Assembly: GCF_041729615.1 (NCBI RefSeq)
Contig: NZ_CP154874.1
Span: 4,013,501 to 4,077,500 of the forward strand
Source: Pseudomonas alcaligenes
GTDB lineage: Bacteria; Pseudomonadota; Gammaproteobacteria; Pseudomonadales; Pseudomonadaceae
DNA length: 64,000 nt
Reading direction: 5' to 3'
Positions 36,679-45,574 of the stretch are shown here, piece by piece (the first letter of the stretch is position 1; each line of letters opens with the position of its first letter). A model generated the notes under the pieces. It saw only the letters and a list, made by a program, of their open reading frames with translations. It had not been told where the DNA came from and did not search any database. The position numbers were made by a program, and so were the translations under genes.

Positions 36679-38010
36679 TCAGCCCTGTGCCGTCACCGGC
36701 AGTTCCAGGATGAAGCGTGTCCAGCCATTCGCCGACTCGCAGCGAATAGCGCCACCATGGGCCTGGACGATAGAGCGGGCGATGGCCAGGCCCAGCCCGG
36801 CATGCTCGGCGCCGCCTTCGCGGCGCGCCGGGTCGGCGCGGTAGAAGCGGTCGAACAGGCGCTCGCGCTGTGCGGCGGGAATTTCCGGGCCCTGGTTGGC
36901 CACCTCGATGCGCACCCCGGCGCCCTGTTGTGCGGCGCTCAGGCGCAGCTCGCCGCCACGCGGGGTGAAGCGCAGGGCGTTGTCGATCAGGTTGCTCAGG
37001 GCGCGGTGCAGCAGGCCACGGTCGGCGCTGAGCCCGGCCTGGCCATCGACCTGCAGCCGCACCCCGGCCTCCTCGGCCAGGGGCGCGAAGTACTCGGCCA
37101 GCGCCGCCAGTTCGCGTTCCAGGGCGAGCGTCTCGCGGCGGGTCTGCAGCAGGCCGTTGTCGGCCTTGGCCAGCAGCAGCATGTCGCCGACCATCTGCGC
37201 CAGGTGCTGCAGCTCCTCCAGGTTGGAGTGCAGGGCTTCCTGGTAGTCCTCCAGGGCGCGCGGCTGGCTGAGGATGACCTGGGTCTGGGTGAGCAGGTTG
37301 GACAGCGGCGTGCGCAACTCGTGGGCGATGTCGGCGGAGAAGGCCGAGAGGCGGGCGAAGGCGTCTTCCAGGCGCGCCAGCATGGCGTTGAAGGATTCGG
37401 CCAGCTCGCCCAGCTCGGCCGGCAGGGCTTCCGCCGGCAGGCGCGCGGTCAGCGAGCTGGCGGAGACCTGCTGGGTCACCCGGGTCATCTGGCGCAGCGG
37501 ACGCAGGCCGCGGCGCGCGACCCAGGCGCCGAGCAGGGCGGTGGCCAGGGCCGAGAGGCCGACGCACAGCCAGATCAGCCGCTGCATCTGCTCGAGGAAA
37601 TGCTGGTGGTGGGTGATGTCCAGCAGCAGGGTCAGGCGCAGGTCGCCCTGCTTCGCGTTCATCACCCGGTAGGCCGTGTCCTGGTGATTCCAGTGCTGGG
37701 TGTGCGGCAGGCTGTCCGGCAGCGAGCGGCTGCTGAACCAGACCTGGCCGTCCGGCCCCTCGATGCGCAGCGCCAGTTCCGGGTGGCGCTGCAGCTCCTG
37801 CTCCAGTGCCGGGCGCCGCGCGGCCAGCGCCATGGTGCTGGTCACGCCCTGCAGCAGCTCGGTGAACACCGCCAGTTTGCCCTGCAGTTGCTGCTGGTCC
37901 AGCTCGATGAAGTGCATCTCGCTGGCGCGGCTGAACAGGACGCCGGCCAGCAGCGCCACGGCGGCGGTGCAGGCGGCGAACAGCAGGGCCAGGCGATTGG
38001 CCAGGGACAT
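36679..38010 (-). CDS. copS: Copper-type two-component sensor histidine kinase CopS/CusS
   Basis: A 443-aa kinase: TM1 (about 5-25), a periplasmic sensor of about 130 residues, TM2 (about 160-180), HAMP, HisKA with phospho-acceptor in FSADIAHELRTPLSN, N-box SNLIDNALRF, and G-box AGLGLAIARSIVQAHGG. The ATG overlaps the regulator stop (TGATG), so kinase and regulator are coupled. Being divergent from a cupredoxin-copA-copB operon points to periplasmic copper as the signal. Confidence 0.88.
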   Translation of the reverse strand: MSLANRLALLFAACTAAVALLAGVLFSRASEMHFIELDQQQLQGKLAVFTELLQGVTSTMALAARRPALEQELQRHPELALRIEGPDGQVWFSSRSLPDSLPHTQHWNHQDTAYRVMNAKQGDLRLTLLLDITHHQHFLEQMQRLIWLCVGLSALATALLGAWVARRGLRPLRQMTRVTQQVSASSLTARLPAEALPAELGELAESFNAMLARLEDAFARLSAFSADIAHELRTPLSNLLTQTQVILSQPRALEDYQEALHSNLEELQHLAQMVGDMLLLAKADNGLLQTRRETLALERELAALAEYFAPLAEEAGVRLQVDGQAGLSADRGLLHRALSNLIDNALRFTPRGGELRLSAAQQGAGVRIEVANQGPEIPAAQRERLFDRFYRADPARREGGAEHAGLGLAIARSIVQAHGGAIRCESANGWTRFILELPVTAQG

Positions 38011-38687
38011 CAGGCGCGCGCCTCGAGGACATAGCCCATGCCGCGCACGGTGTGGATCAGCGGCTGGGTGAAGCCGTCGTCGACCTTGGCGCGCAGGCGG
38101 CGGATGGCCACCTCGATGACGTTGGTGTCGCTGTCGAAATTCATGTCCCACACCTGCGAGGCGATCAGCGACTTGGGCAGCACCTCGCCCTGGCGACGCA
38201 GCAGCAGTTCCAGCAGGGCGAACTCCTTGGCGGTCAGCTCGATGCGCTGGCCGCCACGCTCGGCGCGGCGGCGCAGCAGGTCCAGGGACAGGTCGGCCAG
38301 TTGCAGTTGGTGCTCCTGCGGGATGCCATGGCCGCGGCGCAGCAGGGTGCGCACCCGCGCCAGCAGCTCGGTGAAGGCGAAGGGCTTGACCAGGTAGTCG
38401 TCGGCGCCGGCCTCCAGGCCGCGTACGCGGTCTTCCACCGCATCGCGGGCGGTGAGAAACAGCACCGGCACGTCCAGCCCGGCCGCGCGCACGCTGCGCA
38501 GGATCTGCCAGCCGTCGCGACCGGGCAGCATCACGTCGAGGATCAGCAGGTCATGCTCGCCGGACAGTGCCAGCTGCTCGCCGCTCATGCCATCGCCGGC
38601 CAGCTCCACGGCGAAGCCTGCCTCGGCCAGGCCCTGGCGCAGGTAATGGCCGGTCTTGGGTTCGTCTTCGACGATCAGCAGTTTCAT
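38010..38687 (-). CDS. copR: Copper-type response regulator CopR/CusR
   Basis: A 225-aa OmpR-type regulator. The receiver has Asp51 as phosphoryl site ([10 protein letters not shown]) and Lys in VKPFAF; the C-terminal winged helix contains [20 protein letters not shown] and [21 protein letters not shown]. The start [13 protein letters not shown] is typical. A perfect CopR box lies in the divergent promoter region 76 nt upstream. Confidence 0.9.
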   Translation of the reverse strand: MKLLIVEDEPKTGHYLRQGLAEAGFAVELAGDGMSGEQLALSGEHDLLILDVMLPGRDGWQILRSVRAAGLDVPVLFLTARDAVEDRVRGLEAGADDYLVKPFAFTELLARVRTLLRRGHGIPQEHQLQLADLSLDLLRRRAERGGQRIELTAKEFALLELLLRRQGEVLPKSLIASQVWDMNFDSDTNVIEVAIRRLRAKVDDGFTQPLIHTVRGMGYVLEARA

Positions 38688-38762
38688 CTGGGACTCACAG
38701 TCTGGGCTCGACAGGGACGTTGCCGGCTTTATACGCGAGGCGCCGGCCTGAATGAACCAAGC

Positions 38763-38777
38763 TGACAAAGTTGTAAT
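38763..38777. promoter_or_regulatory. CopR/CusR binding box
   Basis: TGACAAAGTTGTAAT matches the published box TGACA-N4-TGT-N-AT exactly. Its centre is about 53 nt before the start inferred from a TAGAGT -10 element (38811-38816), the usual spacing for activation of the cop operon. Confidence 0.82.
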
Positions 38778-38847
38778 CTTTGCGTCAGCTTCGCGCCAGT
38801 TGTCCCGGCCTAGAGTGGCAACTCTTCCAATGATGGAGCACCACCCC

Positions 38848-39378
38848 ATGTCCGCACGTTTTCTCCTGCCGCTGCTCTGTGCCCTCAGCCTGCCGGCGCT
38901 GGCAGACAAAGGCCATCACGCTTTCGGCAAGCCGGCCAAGGCGGCCGATGCCGATCGCACCGTCGAGATCACCTTGGGCGACATGTACTACGAACCGGCC
39001 TCGGTGCAGGTCAAGGCCGGCGAGACCGTGCGCTTCGTGCTGAAGAACGAGGGCGCGCTGCTGCACGAGTTCAGCCTGGGCGACGCCGCCATGCATGCCG
39101 AGCACCAGAAGCACATGCTGGCGATGCAGCAGATGGGCATGCTGACGCCGACCTCCATGCAGCACGACATGAGCAAGATGGATCACAGCCAGCATGACAT
39201 GAGCGGCATGCAGCACGGCAAGATGACCCACGACGACCCCAACACGGTGATGCTCGAGCCCGGGCAGAGCGCCGAGCTGACCTGGACATTCGCCCAGGCT
39301 ACCGGCCTGGAGTTCGCCTGCAACATCCCCGGGCACTACCAGGCGGGCATGGTCGGCAGTGTCGAGGTGCAGCCGTGA
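38848..39378 (+). CDS. Periplasmic cupredoxin, copper resistance
   Basis: A 176-aa secreted plastocyanin-like copper protein. The signal peptide ends PALADK. Type-1 copper ligands are visible as His in [10 protein letters not shown] and the Cys-His-Met set in [13 protein letters not shown]. Between them sits an insertion rich in Met and His ([19 protein letters not shown]), likely an extra copper-binding loop. It overlaps copA by 4 nt. It resembles P. aeruginosa PA2807, also beside copRS, from memory. The ATG with GGAG 9 nt upstream is chosen within a longer frame. Confidence 0.88.
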   Translation: MSARFLLPLLCALSLPALADKGHHAFGKPAKAADADRTVEITLGDMYYEPASVQVKAGETVRFVLKNEGALLHEFSLGDAAMHAEHQKHMLAMQQMGMLTPTSMQHDMSKMDHSQHDMSGMQHGKMTHDDPNTVMLEPGQSAELTWTFAQATGLEFACNIPGHYQAGMVGSVEVQP

Positions 39379-41090
39379 AACGCCTGCTCCTTGCCACCGG
39401 CCTGCTGGGCCTGAGCCTGGCCGCCCAGGCCGGCCGTTACGAACTGGTGATCGACGAGGGCCAGGTGCGCTTTTCCGACGGCGCGCGTCCGGCGCTGACC
39501 GTCAACGGCCAGAGCCCGGCCCCGGAGCTGCGCTTCCAGGAAGGCGAGGAAGTCGAAATCGCCGTCACCAACAAGCTCGACCGCATGACCGCGCTGCACT
39601 GGCACGGCATCATCCTGCCCTACACCCAGGACGGCGTGCCGGGCATCAGCTTCCCCGGCATCCAGCCCGGCGAGACCTTCACCTACCGCTTCACCCTCAA
39701 CCAGTCCGGCACCTACTGGTACCACGCCCATGCCGACTTCCAGGAGCAGGAGGGTATCTACGGCCCGCTGATCGTCGAGCCGAAGAAGCGCGAGCCGTAT
39801 CGTTACGACCGCGAGTACACCGTGCTGCTGTTCGACTGGCAGGACGAGAAGCCGGAGCGCACCCTGGCCAACCTGAAGAAGCAGGCCGACTACTACAACG
39901 ACCAGCAGCCGACCCTCGGCGATCTGTTCCGTGACGCCAAACGCGATGGTTGGGGCGCGGCGCTCAAGGACCGCTGGGACTGGGGCAACATGCGCATGGC
40001 CAAGACCGACATCGCCGATGTCAGCGGCTTCCGCTTCCTGGTCAACGGCCGCGACAGCGAGCAGAACTGGACTGCGCTGTTCAAGCCTGGCGAGCGTGTG
40101 CGCCTGCGCATCATCAACGGCTCGGGCATGAGCTACTTCGACCTGCGCATCCCCGGCCTGGCCATGACCGTGGTGCAGGCCGACGGCAACGACGTGCAGC
40201 CGGTGGTGGTGGATCAGCTGCGCATTGCCGTGGCCGAGACCTACGACGTGATCGTCCAGCCGCGTGAGGACAAGGCCTACACCCTGTTCGCCGAGTCCAT
40301 GGACCGGCGTGGCTATGCCCGCGCCACCCTGGCGCCGCGTCCCGGAATGCAGGGCGAAGTGCCGGCGCTGCGCGAGCCGCGCCTGCTGACCATGGCCGAC
40401 ATGGGCATGGCCCATGCCGGGATGGACCACGGTGGCATGGATCACTCGGGCATGGCGGGTATGGATCATTCCCAGATGGCTGGGATGGACCATTCGCAGA
40501 TGGCCGGCATGGACCATGGCACGATGAACCACGCGGCCATGGCCCAGGCGAACAATCCGGACTACGCCGCCGGCAGCGGTATCGCCCCCGAGCCGGTGGA
40601 GGGTGGACGGGTGCTGGTCTACGGCGACCTCAAGGCCATGCGCCCGGCCGCCGGCTACCGAGCGCCGGACCGTACCATCGAACTGCAGCTGACCGGCAAC
40701 ATGGAACGCTACTTCTGGTCGTTCAACGGCGTGAAGTACTCCGAGGCCGAGCCGATCCGCCTCAAGTTCGGCGAGCGGGTGCGCTTCCGCTTCGTCAACC
40801 AGACCATGATGAACCACCCCATGCACCTGCACGGAATGTGGATGCAGCTGGACAAGGGCAACGGCCAATTCAACCCGCTCAAGCACGTGGTCAACGTGGC
40901 GCCGGGGCAGACCCTGGAAGTGGACGTGCCGGTCGACGCCATGGGCGAGTGGGCCTTCCACTGCCACCTGATCTACCACATGGGCAGCGGCATGTTCCGC
41001 AAGATCGTGGTGGAGGCGGCCGATGGCAGTACCCAGCCGTTCTACAGCGAGCAACCGGCGGCCAAGGAGAGCGAACATGCGCACCATTAA
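39375..41090 (+). CDS. copA: Multicopper oxidase CopA/PcoA
   Basis: A 571-aa periplasmic multicopper oxidase with the three cupredoxin domains and all four ligand blocks: HWHG (75-78), HAHAD (117-121), HPMHLHG and HCHLIYHMGSGM. A Met/His-rich stretch at about 340-389 has repeated MDHSxMAG units. It probably oxidises Cu(I) and sequesters copper. The export signal [19 protein letters not shown] has no twin arginine, unlike usual CopA/PcoA proteins, so Sec export is predicted. It is translationally coupled to the cupredoxin gene, and copB follows with an overlap. Confidence 0.92.
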   Translation: MKRLLLATGLLGLSLAAQAGRYELVIDEGQVRFSDGARPALTVNGQSPAPELRFQEGEEVEIAVTNKLDRMTALHWHGIILPYTQDGVPGISFPGIQPGETFTYRFTLNQSGTYWYHAHADFQEQEGIYGPLIVEPKKREPYRYDREYTVLLFDWQDEKPERTLANLKKQADYYNDQQPTLGDLFRDAKRDGWGAALKDRWDWGNMRMAKTDIADVSGFRFLVNGRDSEQNWTALFKPGERVRLRIINGSGMSYFDLRIPGLAMTVVQADGNDVQPVVVDQLRIAVAETYDVIVQPREDKAYTLFAESMDRRGYARATLAPRPGMQGEVPALREPRLLTMADMGMAHAGMDHGGMDHSGMAGMDHSQMAGMDHSQMAGMDHGTMNHAAMAQANNPDYAAGSGIAPEPVEGGRVLVYGDLKAMRPAAGYRAPDRTIELQLTGNMERYFWSFNGVKYSEAEPIRLKFGERVRFRFVNQTMMNHPMHLHGMWMQLDKGNGQFNPLKHVVNVAPGQTLEVDVPVDAMGEWAFHCHLIYHMGSGMFRKIVVEAADGSTQPFYSEQPAAKESEHAHH

Positions 41091-41781
41091 TCTGTTGCCG
41101 GCCCTGCTGCTGGCCACCCCGGCGCTGGCCATGGAACAACATATGGACGCCATGCCGGTGGCCAAATTGGCCGTCGATCATCTGGAGCAGCGCTTCGACG
41201 GTGACGAGCAGGCCCTGGCCTGGGAGCTGGAGGCGACCTATGGCAACGACCTGCACAAGGCGGTGCTGAAGAGCAGTGGTGAGCGCGCCGACGGCGGGCC
41301 TACCGAGTCCAGCGAGACCCAGCTGTTGTACCGGCGCATGGCCAGCGAGTTCTTCGACTGGCAGGCTGGCCTGCGCCACGACGACCAGCCGGGGCCTTCG
41401 CGCGCCTATGCAGTGTTCGGCCTCAAGGGCCTGGCGCCGCAGTGGATCGAGCTGGACGCCAACCTGTTCGTCAGCGAGCGCGGCGACCCCTCGCTGCGCG
41501 TCGAGGCCGAGTACGAGCTGCTGCTGACCCAGCGCTGGGTGCTGGAGCCCAAGCTGGAGTACGACCTGGCGCTGGCCGACGACCGCGACCTGGGCGTCGG
41601 CGCCGGTGGCAGTACCCTGGAGGCGGGCCTGCGCCTGAACTACCGGGTCAGCCCGCAGTTCTCGCCCTATGTCGGCTATGTCTGGGAGAAGAGCTACGGC
41701 CGCACGGGTGACTGGCTGCGCGAGGAGGGCGAGCATGACGAGGAGGGGGCCTGGGTGGTGGGGTTGAAGTTCTGGCTCTGA
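41077..41781 (+). CDS. copB: Outer-membrane copper resistance protein CopB/PcoB
   Basis: A 234-aa outer-membrane protein. The signal peptide ends TPALAME. The mature part is mostly amphipathic beta strands and ends in aromatic WVVGLKFWL, as in beta-barrel proteins. The usual Met-rich N-terminal region of CopB is reduced to a few residues (MEQHMDAM). It starts inside the copA 3' end (14-nt overlap) with AAGGAG in front. It is last in the copper operon, and two REPIN-like repeats follow. Confidence 0.9.
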   Translation: MRTINLLPALLLATPALAMEQHMDAMPVAKLAVDHLEQRFDGDEQALAWELEATYGNDLHKAVLKSSGERADGGPTESSETQLLYRRMASEFFDWQAGLRHDDQPGPSRAYAVFGLKGLAPQWIELDANLFVSERGDPSLRVEAEYELLLTQRWVLEPKLEYDLALADDRDLGVGAGGSTLEAGLRLNYRVSPQFSPYVGYVWEKSYGRTGDWLREEGEHDEEGAWVVGLKFWL

Positions 41782-41792
41782 GCCCCGGGGCC

Positions 41793-41844
41793 GTAGGGCG
41801 GGTGAAACCCGCGAGCCGCAATGCGCGGGTTTCTCCCGCCCTAC
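41793..41844. repeat. REPIN-like paired repeat, second type
   Basis: GTAGGGCGGGTGAAACCCGC (from 41793) and an inverted partner ending CCCGCCCTAC at 41844. It lies between copB and queF, directly before copy 3 of the other type. It may act as a transcript end for the copper operon. Confidence 0.78.
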
Positions 41845-41853
41845 GCATAGCCT

Positions 41854-41912
41854 GTAGCCCGGATGCAATCCGGGAAGCAGGCTACTCCGCCCCCGGATTG
41901 CATCCGGGTTAC
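41854..41912. repeat. REPIN-like paired repeat, copy 3
   Basis: The same unit pair as at 14426 and 16489: GTAGCCCGGATGCAATCCGG (41854 onward) and an inverted partner ending at 41912. The spacer differs from the other copies. Confidence 0.85.
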
Positions 41913-41978
41913 GGGTGACGAGAGGGCGGTGGGCATGGGGTACAATGCCCGCCGTTTTTCGTTTTCCAGGCCATCGCC

Positions 41979-42806
41979 ATGCAGCATCCCGCCGAACACT
42001 CGCCGCTGGGCAAATCCAGCGAGTACGTTTCCCAGTACGCCCCCGAACTGCTGTTTCCCATCTCCCGCACCACCAAGTGGGCCGAACTGGGGCTGGAGGC
42101 CGGCAAGCTGCCGTACCAGGGCGTGGACTACTGGAACTGCTACGAGCTGTCCTGGCTGACGCCCTCCGGCAAGCCGGTGGTGGCCATCGGCGAGTTCGCC
42201 ATCCCGGCCGACTCGCCGAACATCATCGAGTCCAAGTCGTTCAAGCTCTACCTCAACTCGCTGAACCAGGGCGCATACGTCAGCGCGGCGGATGTCGAGG
42301 CGGTGCTGGCCCGCGACCTGTCCGCCTGCGCCGGTGCGCCGGTGCGCGTGCGTGTACGCAGCCTCGACGAGGTGGCTGCCGAGGGCGTGGCCGCACTGCC
42401 GGGGCGCTGCATCGATGCTCTGGAAATCGCCGTCAGCGACTACGCCCATCCGCGGCCGGAGCTGCTGCGCTGCGCTGACGAGGTGGCGGAGGAGGTGCTC
42501 TACAGCCACCTGCTGAAGTCCAACTGCCCGGTCACCGGCCAGCCGGACTGGGGCACCCTGGTGGTCGACTACCGCGGCCCGCGCCTGGATGCGGCGAGCC
42601 TGCTGGCCTATGTGGTGAGCTTCCGCCAGCACCAGGACTTCCATGAGCAGTGCGTGGAGCGGGTATTCCTCGACCTGCAGCGCCTGCTGCAGCCCGAGCG
42701 GCTGACGGTGTATGCACGCTATGTGCGCCGTGGCGGGCTGGACATCAACCCCTACCGCAGCACCGAGGCGATCGCGCCGGACAACCGCCGCCTGGTGCGC
42801 CAGTAA
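41979..42806 (+). CDS. queF: NADPH-dependent 7-cyano-7-deazaguanine reductase QueF
   Basis: A 275-aa enzyme of the long (YqcD-type) QueF class, reducing preQ0 to preQ1 for queuosine in tRNA. Signatures are [11 protein letters not shown] with the substrate-binding Glu, and [12 protein letters not shown] with the thioimide-forming Cys. A TACAAT -10-like element lies at 41941-41946. No preQ1 riboswitch is visible in front. A bidirectional terminator follows. Confidence 0.95.
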   Translation: MQHPAEHSPLGKSSEYVSQYAPELLFPISRTTKWAELGLEAGKLPYQGVDYWNCYELSWLTPSGKPVVAIGEFAIPADSPNIIESKSFKLYLNSLNQGAYVSAADVEAVLARDLSACAGAPVRVRVRSLDEVAAEGVAALPGRCIDALEIAVSDYAHPRPELLRCADEVAEEVLYSHLLKSNCPVTGQPDWGTLVVDYRGPRLDAASLLAYVVSFRQHQDFHEQCVERVFLDLQRLLQPERLTVYARYVRRGGLDINPYRSTEAIAPDNRRLVRQ

Positions 42807-42808
42807 CG

Positions 42809-42836
42809 AAAAAGCCCGCGGATGCGGGCTTTTTGT
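42809..42836. terminator. Bidirectional terminator after queF
   Basis: AGCCCGC/GCGGGCT stem with a GGAT loop and A- and T-tracts. It serves queF and the convergent DUF4404 gene. Confidence 0.88.
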
Positions 42837-42848
42837 TGGGCGCTCGGG

Positions 42849-43112
42849 CTAGATGCCCATATTGGCCAGGCTCTGCAGGATATTGCGCAGGGTGCCGGTG
42901 AGGGTCGGGTGCTGGCTCTCGAAACGCTCCACCGCCAGGTTGACGCCGTCGACCAGGGTGGCATCCGGGTCGCTGGCCAGCTCCTTGGCCAGCTTCAGGT
43001 CGATCTGCTGCATCAGTTCGAGCAGGGCGGCGCGGTCTTCGGTATCCAGCGGCGTGTCGCTGGCGAGTTCCTCGCGCAGTTGCTGGAGGTGTTGCTGCAG
43101 GCGTGCGGGCAT
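42849..43112 (-). CDS. DUF4404 family protein
   Basis: An 87-aa helical acidic protein (LQQHLQQLREELASDTPLD, then VNLAVERFESQHPTLTGTLR). AAGGAG precedes the ATG at 43112, which fixes the start inside a longer frame. The function is unknown. It shares a terminator with queF. Confidence 0.82.
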   Translation of the reverse strand: MPARLQQHLQQLREELASDTPLDTEDRAALLELMQQIDLKLAKELASDPDATLVDGVNLAVERFESQHPTLTGTLRNILQSLANMGI

Positions 43113-43244
43113 GGTCGTCTCCTTCTCCGGATGATGCACGGTGGACCCCTGGTCTCGCCCGGGGTTCGCCGCCACATAGCTGAAGGTTAATCCACGCGGC
43201 ACGCTCCTGCCTGATCCAGAGCAGGTCGCGGCGAGATTTGGATT

Positions 43245-43907
43245 TCAGGGTTTTTCGCCTTTCTGGCGGCGCACGGCCAGGTCCTGCAGGCAGGCCGGCA
43301 GCTCACCGGGATGATCGATCACCGAGTGGGCGCCGAGGCGATAGAGGTCGAGGGTGGTCTGCGCTCGCAGCTTATCGCGCTCACCGGCAGCCAGCGCCTG
43401 CCAGTCGCCCAGGGCCAGGCCGCAGGGGGCACCGCAGCTGGCCAGGCCGATACACCATAGCCCGGCGTTGAGGCCAGCCTGCAGCAGGCGCGGTTCGCTA
43501 GCGATCAGCACGCAGCCGTCCAGGCTGTCCACTTGCAGCTCGGCCAGTGCCTGCCAGATCGCGTCCGGGGCCGGCCAGGGGCGGGCGCAGTTCGGGCGGC
43601 TGGCGCGGATGCTCGGCGGCAGCACTTCGGCCAGCAGGCGACAGGCCGTTTCCGGCAGTTCATCCAGCCAGGCATGCGGCAGTTGCTGGCGGCTCAGATC
43701 GTGGAGCAGCTCCGGCACGCCCGGCAGCGCCTCCGCGCATTCGGCCGCGCTGGCCAGCAGCGCGGGCAGCAACTCGGGGGCGTGCGGGTCGTCGGGCAGT
43801 CGCTCCAGGCCACTGTGCTGCAGGGCCACCGGCAAGGTGCGGGCACCGTGGTCGACCAGGCAGCCGGTCAGGCCGAACAGCAGGGCATTGAACATTGGCG
43901 CAGGCAT
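43245..43907 (-). CDS. HAD-like protein without the nucleophilic aspartate
   Basis: A 220-aa protein with overall resemblance to phosphonatase-like HAD hydrolases. Motif I, normally DxDGT, reads FGLTGCLVD, so the Asp nucleophile is gone. Later elements are recognisable (LIASEPRLLQAGLNAGLWCIGL as a motif III/IV region; SVIDHPGEL). It may be a non-canonical HAD, as I recall for P. aeruginosa PA2803 in the same place. It is followed upstream by a thioesterase gene on the same strand (64-nt gap). It is probably not a standard phosphatase. Confidence 0.72.
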   Translation of the reverse strand: MPAPMFNALLFGLTGCLVDHGARTLPVALQHSGLERLPDDPHAPELLPALLASAAECAEALPGVPELLHDLSRQQLPHAWLDELPETACRLLAEVLPPSIRASRPNCARPWPAPDAIWQALAELQVDSLDGCVLIASEPRLLQAGLNAGLWCIGLASCGAPCGLALGDWQALAAGERDKLRAQTTLDLYRLGAHSVIDHPGELPACLQDLAVRRQKGEKP

Positions 43908-43971
43908 GGCTGACTCGCTTCCCCAAGGGTGTGGGGCAGGGTAACCAGGCCGTATGACGAACCCGTGACGG

Positions 43972-44379
43972 CTAGGCGCCCATGACCTGGCGCACGCTCT
44001 GCGGCACCGCAACCGAGGCGTTGCTGGCGTGGTCGACCCACACCAGCTTGCAGTGCCCCTCGCCATAGCAACTGTGCGGGTCCTCCAGGGTGGTCAGGCG
44101 GTGTTCGACCACCAGGCTGCTGCGGCCCACGGCGCCGGCGTACAGCTCGATGACCACGGTGGCCGGGTGCACCACCGGCTTCAGGTAGGTGTGCAGGGTC
44201 TGCAGCACCACCGGGCCCTGCGGCGCGTGGTCGATATCGATGCCGACGCGGGCGAACCAGTCCACCCGGGCTTCCTGGACATATTCCAGGTAGACGGTGT
44301 TGTTGACGTGGCCGTAGTTGTCCATGTCGCCCCAGCGAACCGGGATATGGGCGGTATGGAGGAGGCGTTTATCCGACAT
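43972..44379 (-). CDS. Acyl-CoA thioesterase, hot-dog fold (4HBT)
   Basis: A 135-aa single hot-dog domain with the characteristic RWGDMDNYGHVNNTVYLEY segment, whose Asp is the catalytic or base residue in the 4-hydroxybenzoyl-CoA thioesterase group. The length is typical of YbgC/FadM-type enzymes. The substrate is unknown, probably acyl-CoA. It is divergent from mlaA with about 116 nt between starts. Confidence 0.88.
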   Translation of the reverse strand: MSDKRLLHTAHIPVRWGDMDNYGHVNNTVYLEYVQEARVDWFARVGIDIDHAPQGPVVLQTLHTYLKPVVHPATVVIELYAGAVGRSSLVVEHRLTTLEDPHSCYGEGHCKLVWVDHASNASVAVPQSVRQVMGA

Positions 44380-44495
44380 GCTGGAGTCCGCTATGCTGCT
44401 GCCATATGGGGGCGGCGGTGGTTATACTGCGCGGCCTTACAGATTCCCGGGCGGCCGCGGGCCGCCACACTACTGATGCCAAGGAGAGACTGCAA

Positions 44496-45185
44496 ATGCC
44501 CATGATCGGTGCGAGCTGGATCACCCGCCTGTGCGCGATCGGTGCGCTGGTGCTGCTGCCGCTGGCGGCCTCGGCCGAAGAGGACCCCTGGGAGTCCTTC
44601 AACCGTCCCGTCTTCCGCTTCAACGACACCCTCGATACCTATGCCCTGAAGCCCGTGGCCAAGGGTTACCAGGCGGTGACGCCGCAGTTCCTCGAGGATG
44701 GCGTGCACAACGTGTTCCGTAACATCGGCGATGTCGGCAACCTGGCCAACGATCTGCTGCAGGGCAAGCTGCACGATGCCGGCGTCGACACCGGCCGACT
44801 GATCTTCAATACCACTTTCGGCCTGCTGGGCTTCTTCGATGTGGCCAGCGAGATGGGCCTGCAGCGCAACGACGAGGACTTCGGCCAGACCCTCGGGGCC
44901 TGGGGAGTCGGCAGCGGTCCCTACCTGGTGATCCCGTTCCTCGGTCCGAGCAGCCTGCGCGATGCTCCGGCCAAGATTCCGGACAGCTATCTGACGCCCT
45001 ATCCCTACATCGACCATGTGCCGACGCGCAATGTCACCCGCGCGGTCAACGTGGTCGACACCCGCGCCAGCCTGCTGTCGGCGGAGAAGATGGTCAGCGG
45101 CGACAAGTACATCTTCATCCGCAACGCCTACCTGCAGAACCGCGAGTTCCGCGTGAAGGACGGCGAGGTGGTGGACGACTTCTGA
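44496..45185 (+). CDS. mlaA: Phospholipid-asymmetry protein MlaA (VacJ)
   Basis: A 229-aa MlaA homologue with the usual core: DPWESFNRPVFRFND, GLLGFFDVASEMGL, EDFGQTLGAWGVGSGPYLVIPFLGPS. MlaA removes phospholipids from the outer leaflet of the outer membrane. The signal peptide ends LPLAASAEED and contains no lipobox cysteine, so this one looks like a signal-peptidase-I substrate, unlike E. coli MlaA. AAGGAGA precedes ATG 44496, supporting this start over the longer frame. Confidence 0.93.
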   Translation: MPMIGASWITRLCAIGALVLLPLAASAEEDPWESFNRPVFRFNDTLDTYALKPVAKGYQAVTPQFLEDGVHNVFRNIGDVGNLANDLLQGKLHDAGVDTGRLIFNTTFGLLGFFDVASEMGLQRNDEDFGQTLGAWGVGSGPYLVIPFLGPSSLRDAPAKIPDSYLTPYPYIDHVPTRNVTRAVNVVDTRASLLSAEKMVSGDKYIFIRNAYLQNREFRVKDGEVVDDF

Positions 45186-45204
45186 TTGGTCCGGACAAGA
45201 AAGC

Positions 45205-45236
45205 AGAAAGGCGGCCTGGGCCGCCTTTCTCGTTTT
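45205..45236. terminator. Terminator after mlaA
   Basis: Twelve-bp palindromic stem AGAAAGGCGGCC/GGCCGCCTTTCT followed by CGTTTTC; also usable by the convergent PilZ gene. Confidence 0.82.
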
Positions 45237-45535
45237 CAGCTCATCGACAGGATGGCCAGGCCTATGGAGGTTCGGCCATCGTCCAGTGGCGTCACCCGCA
45301 CCACTTCCGCCTGGGCATCGAGCCCCTTGAGTTCGCTGTGGTCGGAGGGGATGTGCACTTTCACCCGGTCACCCATGGCGACCTGACAGTCGGCCTCCAC
45401 CTGCATGCCGGTGCTGGACAGGTCGAGGCACTGGGCCTGGAATTCCTTGCCGGCGTGGTGAAGGATGACCGGTGCTTCCAGTCGCATGCGGATGAAGTCA
45501 CGTTTCTCGCTGTAGGCACGATCGTTCTGGCTCAT
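45236..45535 (-). CDS. PilZ domain protein (c-di-GMP receptor)
   Basis: A 99-aa stand-alone PilZ domain. The c-di-GMP binding motif appears as an RxxxR-like RDFIRMR and the DLSSTGMQV (D/NxSxxG) loop. It should respond to c-di-GMP. A minus-strand promoter TTACAC-N17-TATAAG lies at 45575-45603. It is divergent from a response regulator/phosphatase and STAS operon, which suggests a shared signalling theme. Confidence 0.9.
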   Translation of the reverse strand: MSQNDRAYSEKRDFIRMRLEAPVILHHAGKEFQAQCLDLSSTGMQVEADCQVAMGDRVKVHIPSDHSELKGLDAQAEVVRVTPLDDGRTSIGLAILSMS

Positions 45536-45574
45536 GGACCCTGTCCTCTTGTTTTTCGGGTGCTCCCCGACGGT

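Noticed and set aside
41913-41978. preQ1 riboswitch before queF
   Set aside because: The leader is only about 30 nt after the -10-like element and lacks the A-rich tail and pairing of preQ1-I; nothing supports it.
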